DNA of 64,000 nt. Source: Conoideocrella luteorostrata (Eukaryota > Ascomycota > Sordariomycetes > Hypocreales > Clavicipitaceae). The notes under the pieces are model-generated. The model was not told the origin of the DNA. It searched no databases and saw only the letters and a program-made list of their open reading frames with translations. A program made the position numbers and the translations under genes. The DNA lies in contig JASWJB010000039.1 in assembly GCA_032433595.1 (NCBI GenBank), forward strand, positions 62,001-126,000, given 5' to 3'. Of the stretch, positions 55,442 to 64,000 are shown piece by piece (the first letter of the stretch is position 1; each line of letters opens with the position of its first letter).

Positions 55442-56802
55442 AACTTGATGTTCTGGTGCCTTAATGCCGTCGCTGTCAAGTACTATGGCGAGGCTGAGTT
55501 TTAGTTGTCTGGCGGCAAGCTCATCTTGATCTTCATGCTATTTTTTTCACTTTTGTTACCATGGTTGGTGATAATCCTCAGAACGATGCATACGGATTTC
55601 GTTTCTGGAATAAACCTGGAGCATTCGCCGAGTACAGATCGACGGGCTTCTTAGGACGCTTCGAGGGCTTCTTGAGTTGCTTGTGGACCGCTGCCTTTAC
55701 AATCGCCGGGCCGGAATACATCTCTATGGTTGCCGCGGAGGCTCGTCACCCCAGTCTCTACGTAAAGGAGGCTTTTAAAACAGTCTACTACCGGTTCTGC
55801 TTCTTCTTCGCTGTGGGGGCTTTAGCGGTGGGCATTGTAATTCTGTGGGTTGCACAGGGTTGTGCAATGATCTAGATCATCGGCTTCAAAGGTAATATAT
55901 TAATAATTGTCTGTGTCTATCTAAGAAGAAGAAAAGAAGTCATAGTGGAAGGCACGATATCGCCGTATAAATATCGTGGCTTAAAGGTGACCACGTGACG
56001 GTCCCAACAGCTTCCTATTGTGCTTGGCGGCGTTCCAACAAATTCCGTACAACGATCCGACCCTTATCCATATCCTGGCCGATGGAACCAGCACCAGCAC
56101 TGCAGCAGCTTCGCCCTACGTTATCGCTATGGGAAACATGGGCATTGAAGTGATGCACCACGTTGTTAATGCTCTTATCTTAACTTCTATATTCTCGGCC
56201 GGCAACTCTTACACCTTCTGCGCGACCCGATCCCTCTACGGTCCAGCCCTCGCAGGCAGGGCTCCTAGATTTCTATGCTATTGTAGCGAAGCTGGTGTTC
56301 CTCTGTGTTATCTTGGTGTTGTGATGCTCTTTCCATTATTGGCATTGCTACAGCTTAGTGACAGTTCGGCTAAAGTCCTTAGCATCCTAGTCAACCTGAT
56401 TACCGGTGGCGGTTTGGTACTTTCCTTATTATCTCTGTTACATTTCTTAACTACTACAGAGCTTGCTACGTACAGGGCATTGATCGCAAAACTATGCCAT
56501 ACTACGGTTATTTCCAGCCTTATGGCACCTATATTGCGATGGTTGTCCAGTTCCTCATCATGTTGCTTTACGGCTATACTACGTTTGAGAACTTCACTGT
56601 TTCTAAATTCTTTATGAATTATGCAATGCAACTTATGGCGATCCCGATTTACATCATTTGGAAATTCGCTAAGAAGACGCGCTATATTCGTCCTGGCCAG
56701 GTTGATCTTGTTTGGGATAGACCATTCATTGATGCATATGAGCGTACCATGAATACTCCTCCAAAAACGGTTTGGGTTGAGATATTCGAGATGTTTAATT
56801 AG
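55442..56802 (+). pseudogene. Amino-acid permease (AAT/YAT family) pseudogene
   Basis: The C-terminal two thirds of a fungal amino-acid permease can be followed through three frames: LNAVAVKYYGEAEF, then NDAYGFRFWNKPGAFAEY, FTIAGPEYISMVAAEARHPS, AASPYVIAMGNMGIEVMHHV, SIFSAGNSYTFCATRSLYG, RKTMPYYGYFQPYG and VDLVWDRPFIDAYE. It is broken in at least three ways. A TAG at 55502-55504 stands where the family has Trp (TGG). A 197-bp insertion occupies 55844-56040. A one-base frameshift near 56415-56422 moves the reading from VNLITGGG to the frame of LNYYRACYVQG. The start and first membrane helices are not recognisable. Such permeases import amino acids at the plasma membrane; this copy cannot work. 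Confidence 0.88.
55844..56040 (-). mobile_element. Solo LTR, Ty1/copia-like ends, inserted in permease
   Basis: A 197-bp insertion starts TGTGGG and ends CCAACA on the plus strand. Read on the minus strand it begins TGTTGGAACG, like copia-class LTRs (TGTTGGAA start), and ends with CCCACA, so it has the TG...CA ends of an LTR. It is flanked by identical 5-bp duplications, AATTC at 55839-55843 and 56041-56045. Removing the insert and one copy restores the permease frame exactly across VGIV-IPYND. No internal element or second LTR is present, so it is a solo LTR or a very small LTR-derived element. A TATAAATA-like stretch lies inside. Confidence 0.8.
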
Positions 56803-58323
56803 CGCAGTAGATGCAAAATAAACCATGGACTCGTATGGACTCAGGCACAATAGTCGTATACTGTCTCAAAAGATTGCAAGGCATCAGCAGGATAACTGGC
56901 AAGTTATGTTAAAGTGTTAACAATCGTCTGTGCATTGAATAGAAGCTGACGCTGATGCAGACGCTGACAAAAGATGATTCCGAAGCTAATGACAAATTCA
57001 ATGACAAATGCAAGGATAGAATTGAAGGATGAAAGGAAGTCGAATACCTAATCTGAATAGCTAGAATACAAGGACATTTCTATTGCTTAGATATATTATA
57101 CCTGCTTACTTCGTGACATGAAGTATAATTTGTTGTTGGTATGCATGCACTGTGTTTAAAAAACTGGTAGACCTAGAAGTGTTCGAGGTAGCAAGGTCGC
57201 TCGCTCGGGAAGAAGAGTGTCCTTAAGCGGCGTCTTGTTGTATTAAACAACAACAGCAGGGTTTCCATAGAAGGGGATTAGTCTTCTCCATGTGGCGCCC
57301 CAATGTGGCGTGGCGAGTGTATGCAATCGCTCTGCTGGCCTCTTATTGTCAAGTAAACAGCCGACAGCAAAATACAGGAGACTTCAGCATTTCAGATTGT
57401 ATATGTGACCAGGTCTACGGAACCGCACCTTAATGATTTTCTTGTCTTATCCTAGCTGCTGGCTTACTACAGCACCGATTAAGGCATTATTTACATTTAC
57501 GGGAGAGACTATCAGCTCCTGAGTAGTGCAAAAGAAGTGACTCATATTTTACTCCAGCTGATACGTGCTGGAATTGCAGGATCACTGTAGGTTAGGATTG
57601 TTAAATGTGTGCAGAATGATTAGGCATGCAATTGCAGCCACATAAACTCGTTTCGGTAGCTAGATATGTTGGATAGCAAGGTGTCGAATAATGGGGCTAT
57701 GTCTCGGATAATGGGGTCATGCAGAGAAGCCCGTAAGCAGCGATGGAAGAGAGAACAACAGCTACAAAAGGAAGCAATTTGGAAGGGATTGGACGGATCA
57801 GAACTCAGAAGAATCATCAGCATCATCGGCATCATCTGAATACATGCATATTGTGACCCCCTCAGTTTAGTGCATTTGTTTCAGCGAGACAATCTTAATA
57901 ATATCAAACATCTTGCAAATTTAGCAAGTCTATGGTAGGTTGAGTAAACATAGCGGACATAGGCACAGTAGTAGAGATAGTAGCTAGGTGGGGGATGGAT
58001 TGTCCATATGCGAATTAACTTTAGATTACTAACACGATTGTTGCCAGGAATTGGTGCGGGTTCCCAGCCTGGTTTGGTAGAGTACGGGGGTTCGGGGAGT
58101 TCGGGGAGTTCGGAGAGTAGATAGGATAACATTTCCTAATACAGTAATTCTACGTGCGGGGTCACCACCAATGGTAGCTGACCACGCTTGGTGGTCGGGA
58201 TATTGATTGATGATGAACATGAAAATAGGCGGATGGCAATATATTATCATGCCTTTACCTCATTCTGTCAAGACGTTTGCTCTGGCAATCATCATAAGCG
58301 ACTTGCTATAACGAAACACAACC
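56803..58323. other. Gene-poor intergenic region
   Basis: No gene recognised in 1.5 kb; AT-rich patches alternate with ordinary sequence. A 9-bp unit, TTCGGGGAG, is repeated three times at 58091-58117 (last copy with one change). The promoter of the DUF3445 gene should be at the right end. Confidence 0.45.
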
Positions 58324-59811
58324 ATGTTAGATGTACGGGGTCTGCTTCTCGATACCAGATCATGGTCCTACGACGTAGTTTTTCTGGTTATGCCTTTTTG
58401 TGTGGCCGCACTTCTTCATATTTACTTTTCGAGATCCAACAAGATCATGAAAGCGAAATTTGATCTAGATGATTATCCACATCTTCACTCGTACCCACCA
58501 ACAAGACGACCTTATATTGCTTGCCTTAAACCACTTCCGAGCCAACAGAGTAGCACTCCATTGACTCCAACAGGCTTTTCTCAAGAAGATATCAAATCGC
58601 TGGGCCCATTTCCAGATTACTCTATTCTCAGTGGGGTGCCCCATCCACTGCCTTACAAAGAATTCGACATACACAAGGCTATTTTCCGGCCTTTCCGGCC
58701 CTTTCGATGGAACTTCCACCAGACTATGTGTATGTTGCAAGAAGCAATGGAGTATACCTGTCGCTAAAAGTTACTACCTAGCACTTATGAAACTAGACCC
58801 AAATTTCTGGATTGAGTTAGAGCAGAACTACTTTACAATGATGGAGAGGCGGCAGAAGCTCTTGCAGGAATATGGATCTAAAGTTCTTTATTTTACTCCA
58901 GAGACCGAATTTGCCTGCCGCGAGCTTATGGAAATGGTGATCCAGTTTATCTGCAATCGCTACCCACAATACTTTCAGCTCGACGTGGGAAAAACTAAAT
59001 TACGAAATAAACTTCTCTGCACAACTACAGATTTAAACATCACACCACCACTCAAGGTTATTTTCGATAATGTGCCTGAAGATTTTGCTATCACAATTCG
59101 CGAAAACGCGACTGGATTCTATCATCTCCGCGCGGGCATAGTTTGCTCAACTCTGGGATGGAATTTGCACACAAAGATTAATAAGTCTCTACAGGAGATC
59201 CATGCACCCGTCGCAGATTTCAAGGAAAAGATGGCTAAATCGGTAGACCGGTGAGTATCCCCTAAGTTTTGTCTACTTTATACCTGACCCTGCAATAAAG
59301 CGTCTAAATTTTCACCAAATATAGCTTTTTCTCCAAAATGCCAACCAATCAGCCCATATCCCGCGGCTCCTGGAGCATAGAAGACTGGAAGGCGCTTTTC
59401 CTACCGCCTGAGGAAGAGCATCTACGTTACAGTTTCATTAATAGGCCTCCGGATCAGCAAGTCGCAAAAAACTGCTTCTTACGTGTCGACTGGCAAACAT
59501 TACGTAGGCTGCCACTATCAGGAGCAATAGTTTTTAACTTTAAAGCTGTCTTTACGCCGCTAGAAGACCTTCGGCACGAGCCCTTTATCCCGGCATTGCT
59601 GCATAAGCAATTGTCTGACGGTAAAAAGCCACTAATTGAATGGCGATTTGTACCACAAAATTTAAAAATTATTTTGAACGCACTATCACAGTGGAAAGAA
59701 GAACAGGTTAAGGCTGGAATTGTCCCAGTCAATTGGACTCCAGCAACACTGGAGGAGTCGCCTTTTTTCCCAGGCTGGGAAGGTTTGTGGCACCGAAGAC
59801 AGGGTTTCTAG
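58324..59811 (+). CDS. Membrane-anchored DUF3445 (HODM-like) protein
   Basis: Three exons, 58324-58727, 58771-59250 and 59325-59811, 456 residues in one frame. An N-terminal membrane helix (DVVFLVMPFCVAALLHIYF) precedes a DUF3445 domain from about residue 110: MKLDPNFWIELEQNYFTMMERRQKLL, VPEDFAITIRENATGFYHLRAGIVCSTLGWNLHTKINKSLQEIHAPV, FFSKMPTNQPISRGSWSIED and CFLRVDWQTLRRLPLSGAIVFNFKAVFTPLEDL. Pfam DUF3445 is related to heme-dependent oxidative N-demethylase alpha subunits, so a heme enzyme acting on small amines is possible, but this is inference. The first intron would be only 43 nt (GTGTAT...AAAG), short even for fungi; the alternative is a frameshift. The gene sits in an AT-rich, gene-poor island between relics. 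Confidence 0.82.
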
Positions 59812-59819
59812 TGTAGTAA

Positions 59820-60240
59820 TGAATCAAATAAGAATATAAGAACGTTATTATTACCATTTTTACTATTATGTAGTTTAGTAACCACTAAAAACTTATTATT
59901 ATTATAGCGCTAATATGCTACCTAAAGCTAATATTTAACTTTAACACTACTGTCGCTTAAACACTCCTATTTTGCTCCTCCTAATACATACTATATCTTA
60001 AGAAGCTTATTTCTTAATAGCTTTACGCTAAAAGGAATAACTACATAGTCCTTAGGGGATAGCTTTTTATGTAATTTACCCTAGAGACTATAAAAGTTGA
60101 TGTAAATAAAAAGGGCAAGGCATTTATATAAACTTTCCTAGTCCTCATTATCATAGCTTTTAGTTTATTTAAAAGTTAAATTACAAATATTAAGATAGTC
60201 TATATGCATAATTATTAGCATTGTTTTCGCCAATCATTGT
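59820..60240. repeat. AT-rich tract resembling RIP-mutated repeat
   Basis: About 420 bp of very AT-rich sequence dominated by TA, TTA and AGCT/AAGCTAAT words, without open frames. The composition is sharply different from the neighbouring coding sequence and similar to the first 130 bases of the window. This is what repeats look like after repeat-induced point mutation; the original element cannot be identified. Confidence 0.5.
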
Positions 60241-61275
60241 TAAACCATTTCAAGTTCATCCTAGCTATTGGGTTCTCCCTTCCCACCTAAATGCATCCTT
60301 TTCGTCATTATTTTTCAAATTCGCCGCGGTGGACAATTTTTGCATCCATCATCTTCCCACAGGAATCAAGGCACTTTATCCAGAGCACGGCATCGAACTC
60401 TTGTCTCCAATCTTTGTGTCCAACGTTGGGCACTGCACTGGAACATAGCAAAAACAGGTCAATTTCGTTTGGGTTTGTGTGAAACGCCACTGTAACATAT
60501 TCACTGGAAATAAACACAACTGTGAAACCCATATTCACGTCAGTCCGCTTTCCGGTTATACGACAGAGCAGATCAAGAGGTTTTCTCGGTACCTGATCAG
60601 TTCGCATCAAGATATCACAAGAGGTCTATCAAAAGAGCGTCATAAAACCACCGTACGCCGCTCTGAACTTTGACATACGACTAGCACTTGCATGAGATAC
60701 ATCAACGGACGATCCATCAGTCCAAGAGCTTTGCAGGAAGCGGAGAAGAAGGCCGCGGTATGTTACTTAACGACTAAAGTGCAGGTTCACGGCAAAAAGG
60801 GTTCCATTCCCTGAGGTTGGGGTGTCCATTTCTGTACGACGTTACGCCGCTTTTGGAGGTCAATTTGCAACGGAGACGGGCCAACCGCCGACAAGACCCA
60901 CTCCGCAGCGGAGACACACCCATACGGTGTACGGTCTATTTCAAGAATGCGGACGTCCCTTCGTTACGAATAAATAGGTGGGAAGTGGTTGCTTCACCTG
61001 CATTGAGCTTGTCACTTGCCGTCATTCTTCATTTATTGTCTTGAAATGGCCATCAAACAGAATCTATCGCGCACCCAGCACTCTGCGGAATACTCTCGAT
61101 CAAAGCGTAAGCGACTCGCCAAATAATGCGCCGTTGGAAAAAGACACGCCGACACCACTAAAGTCAGCATGCATGGCGTTAAATCGAAATGGACCAAGTG
61201 AGAAAGGGTCTATGAAACTCTATGGTCCAGTATATTAACACAACTGGGCACTGCGAACACCTGTTTGCTAAACTA
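60241..61275. other. Gene-poor region with small frames
   Basis: A minus frame at 60308-60610 (100 codons) and plus frames of 64-86 codons at 60221-61238 have no recognisable product. A plus segment from 61047 (ATG, about 26 codons, Arg/Lys-rich) could be the eroded start of the recombinase-like relic that follows. Confidence 0.35.
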
Positions 61276-61674
61276 ATCGGCCACCTCGAAAACGCATCCA
61301 AGGAAGACATCATGACATTTTTAGAATAAATGCTTGACTTTTACTACCGCATTCGCAAAAGGAGTACTATTCACGCCTATAAAGGGATTCTTTTCTAGGT
61401 GTACTGTAAATCTATTGGTGTAGATTCTGGAAAAGAGGCAAATGAAAAGGTCAATGATGTTAGTCGAAATTATCTCCAGAGGCACTGCGTCTCAAAGTTG
61501 CTAGTCAGGCACTACATCAGCAATATCATAGTCTGAATCAAGAAGAATCGAGAAGAGCACGCCCTGGCGAAGTTAAATCACGCGCAGCTGGACTATGCGA
61601 CTGCGCTGGAGAGAGCTGGCGGTCATGTCAGCACTCTCAACAACATTCAGAGGAACAAGATTTTCGAGGCGTAA
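61276..61674 (+). pseudogene. Possible DUF3435 / captain-like recombinase relic
   Basis: One reading frame is continuous apart from stops at 61327, 61396 and 61534. It reads EDIMTFLE-stop-MLDFYYRIRKRSTIHAYKG, then VYCKSIGVDSGKEANEKVND, and ends KLNHAQLDYATALERAGG and NNIQRNKIFEA. The first part resembles, from memory, the N-terminal region of fungal DUF3435 proteins (FLEWMLDxY..RIKKLSTI..YK...LY....G..), the tyrosine-recombinase captains of Starship elements. The first stop replaces an expected Trp (TGG to TAA), and the others could arise by C-to-T change, as in RIP. The catalytic half is not visible. The assignment is tentative; the coiled-coil-like end could belong to something else. Confidence 0.35.
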
Positions 61675-62704
61675 GTTTGAACTCCAAAGCCTACAGGGCT
61701 GCTAGACGATAGTAATTCCGACCCATCTCTTCATAGTCCATCTTCTACACGGAATTAATCACGTTATCAATAGCTCTAATTACTCGGCGTCAGCTGAAAT
61801 CCTGAATGATATTGGTGCCCGCGCAGATTATCGTCCGGAGGCACTTCCCAGCGCGCGCCAGTATTGGCGACCTAATGGGTGATCGAGACAAGGCTCTCTG
61901 CCTATTGCACTGCGTTGGCAGGGATCTAATGAATGCACTGGTGGGTGTGGCGTTCATATGTTACAATAGATCCAATGCTTCGATTCTTGTTTCCCGTTCG
62001 TGTTCGGCACACTTTCCTTAATTTCATTGCTGCGTTTGAAGTATCACATTGGATCACATTCATTTTTGTTGAAACAACTGTTATGTAGTGCTTCCCCCAT
62101 ATGTTATTTGTTGCAAATGTTAGCCTCAATTGATTGCCTGGGTTCGTCATGCGCGTTATATCGTCCTAATTTATGTTGGTTGCCGCAATTCAACGAAATG
62201 TAAGGTCAGAGCAGGCTTTTGCTGGTCCACATGTGCGCGAGACGAGAAATGCAACTTGTTTGGGAGCCTAAGTTGGTAAAGGTTGCGCGAGACACCTCTT
62301 CCGTCAAGGCGGGGAGGCGATAGCTGCACCGACAGATTCGCGTGCCACCTTTCCCTCAGCCTCAAGCCAGAAATACATGCATCTACTAAATGACCGTAAA
62401 ATCAGATTAGCATAGCCATTGCGCAGTAAATTTGGTTTCCAGAAAAAACTTTGACCGAAGGTCCATCTAGAAGAAAAAGTGCCTTGCGACGTAGGATAAC
62501 CTGTCCATATTCCACCAACAGAGGTGGCCAGCGGCACCACGTGACTGAACGACATGTTTATTGCCGTCTAGCCGTCGCCATTTTCTTCGCGCCTCAACAG
62601 AAAGCAGCAAATCAGTACTACCGCCCGACCGCATTAATCGGAATCGGCTTTGCAGAGGCTCATGTGGTAGCTAGCATCTTTACGCCATCTATGCTCCGAC
62701 CGCG
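61675..62704. other. Intergenic region before the CCA-adding enzyme
   Basis: No gene recognised. A minus frame of 83 codons at 62304-62555 and others of 60-116 codons lack family features. The promoter of the CCA-adding enzyme should lie at the right end. Confidence 0.45.
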
Positions 62705-64000
62705 ATGGAGCCCAGCACAAAGAGAATCAAAGTCGTCCCAGGTAGTTAAACCGCGCCATTCGCAGACATCAACGACCGCGCTTGAGTCAAACGGGAGCTA
62801 ATATCAATAGCAGAAAGAACTATTGAGTTGCTACCTGCTGAACAGCTCTTGCGAGAACTTATTCTTGAATGCGCACGGCATTTCCCAGGGCTTGAAGTCT
62901 GGATTGCGGGTGGTTGGGTTCGAGACCGCCTGCTCGGCATCACCTCCTCCGACCTGGACTTGGCGCTAAGCAAGGTGACGGGGAGGGAATTTGGCAAATT
63001 TTTGGAGGGCTTCTCGTCCAAGCCAGAGATCGAAGCTAAGTACCTACAGAAAGCAGCTGACCTGGGCATCCCTGATGCCAGGTTTACTAGGTTCCACATC
63101 ATGGAAAGAAATGTCAATAAAGCTAAGAAGCTCGAGACTGCTGGCGGCAAGCTATTTGGCTTGGATATTGACTTGGTTAATCTTCGAAAGGAGGTTTACG
63201 ACGGCCAAAGTCGGACACCCGAAATGGAATTTGGCACCCCGGAAGAAGATGATTTCCGTCGCGATGCCACAGTCAACTCTCTACTCTTTCACCTCAAGAA
63301 ACATGAGATTGTTGATCTTACTGGAAATGGTCTCAAAGATTTAGATGCGAGAATAATGAGGACGCCTCTAGACCCGCGTCAGACATTTATGGACGACCCA
63401 TTACGTGTGCTGCGACTTATCCGGATTGGTAGTAAACTCGGCTTTAACATAGACCCAAAGGCCATGCGTTGCATGAAGGACAAGGACATACGGCAAGCAC
63501 TAGACACAATGATCACTCGTGATAGAATTGGTATTGAGTTGTTCAAAATGATGAGGGATTCAAGTCCCGTGGTGGCTTTTCAGCATCTCTACGAGACCAA
63601 CCTTTGTACTCCAATTTTCATCCGCCTTAATTCACCGATCCTCGAGAAGTTGCAGGCAGGGTGTTCCATGCAGGGACTGTCCATGTCACAACACTGGCCA
63701 ACGACCTGGCCGCGAGCTTACCGACTTCTTGACTACCTCTTGAAGGACGGCAGCAATTTAGGCAAGATGGTTCGATCTGAGGCAAATGCGGATTATCTTT
63801 GGACCATGGTTGCCTATGCACCATTTGCCGTGCTTCGAAAGACTATGCTCAGACAGGCGGTCGAGGAGGCGACAATTGCCATCCGAGCCCCTGTGAAAAT
63901 ATCCAAACTTCTCAAAGATGCACTGACGAATTTCGATTACATCCGCACCATCGTGGATTCCCTCGCAGACCAACCAAAGAAATCCCCTCAACGGAGCATT
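62705..64000 (+). CDS. CCA1: CCA-adding tRNA nucleotidyltransferase (3' part outside window)
   Basis: Exon 1 is 62705-62741 (MEPSTKRIKVVP plus one base), the intron is 62742-62810, and exon 2 runs from 62811 past the window end; about 409 residues are visible. The enzyme adds and repairs the 3' CCA of tRNAs. Class II marks are HFPGLEVWIAGGWVRDRLLGI, the two metal aspartates in SSDLDLAL (about residues 47-54), GKLFGLDIDLVNLR, EEDDFRRDATVNSLLFHL, LTGNGLKDLDARIMRTPLDPRQTFMDDPLRVLRLIRIG and RDRIGIELFKMM. The first exon is short but the spliced N-terminus reads well into ERTIELLPAEQLL. In fungi one gene usually supplies cytosol, nucleus and mitochondria by alternative starts; no clear presequence is seen here before the first ATG. 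Confidence 0.95.

Noticed and set aside
57180..57360. Stretch resembling retrotransposon flank near 57.2 kb
   Set aside because: No terminal repeats, target duplication or polyprotein frame could be found.
58091..58117. Three-unit 9-bp tandem repeat as a CRISPR-like or regulatory array
   Set aside because: Units are contiguous with no spacers and only three copies; a simple short tandem repeat.

Overview
The window is nuclear DNA of a filamentous ascomycete (Pezizomycotina, most likely Sordariomycetes/Hypocreales). The evidence is short GT-AG introns (about 43-180 nt), roughly one gene per 2-2.5 kb on both strands with no operons, a tRNA gene with an intron, and a set of typical mould families: RTA1, DUF1996, DUF6604, type-B carboxylesterase, P450, GH18, DUF3445 and the Mmc1-like mitochondrial protein. 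The genus cannot be fixed from sequence alone. I rebuilt exon structures by eye from splice sites, reading frame and family conservation.

Layout. 0.4-8 kb: secreted carboxylesterase, a 962-residue single-pass membrane protein and a secreted DUF1996 protein. 8-13 kb: a 5 kb gene-free stretch with a tRNA-like relic and clustered TACTCCGTA motifs. 13-16.6 kb: auxilin-like J-protein and a UBC7-type E2. 16.6-19.3 kb: intergenic, with an intron-bearing tRNA-Glu(UUC). 19.4-24.2 kb: a DUF6604 protein and a cytochrome P450. 24.9-29.5 kb: divergent cysteinyl-tRNA synthetase and tRNA m1A58 methyltransferase. 29.6-35.5 kb: ELO-like membrane protein, SmD3, Mmc1-like mitochondrial protein and a coiled-coil protein. 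36.4-43 kb: RTA1 protein, GH18 enzyme, secreted two-domain protein, DUF1279 mitochondrial protein and NDP kinase. 43.7-53.4 kb: glucosidase II alpha, GNAT acetyltransferase, amidohydrolase-2 protein, alpha/beta hydrolase and EBP-like sterol isomerase.

53.5-62.7 kb is different: gene-poor and locally very AT-rich. It holds an amino-acid permease pseudogene carrying a nonsense codon, a frameshift and a 197-bp TG...CA insertion with a perfect 5-bp target duplication (a solo LTR). It also holds an intact-looking three-exon DUF3445 gene and a stop-riddled relic resembling DUF3435/captain-type recombinases. At 62.7 kb the core genome resumes with the CCA-adding enzyme, cut by the window end.

Four genes serve RNA metabolism (CysRS, TRM61, CCA-adding enzyme, SmD3), and three act in the secretory pathway or ER quality control (glucosidase II alpha, UBC7, auxilin-like). 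They look like dispersed housekeeping genes, not a cluster. I found no biosynthetic gene cluster and no CRISPR. The strongest unusual observations are the LTR-interrupted permease, the captain-like relic, the alternative in-frame N-termini of CysRS and NDP kinase, and the recurrent intergenic TACTCCGTA motif.
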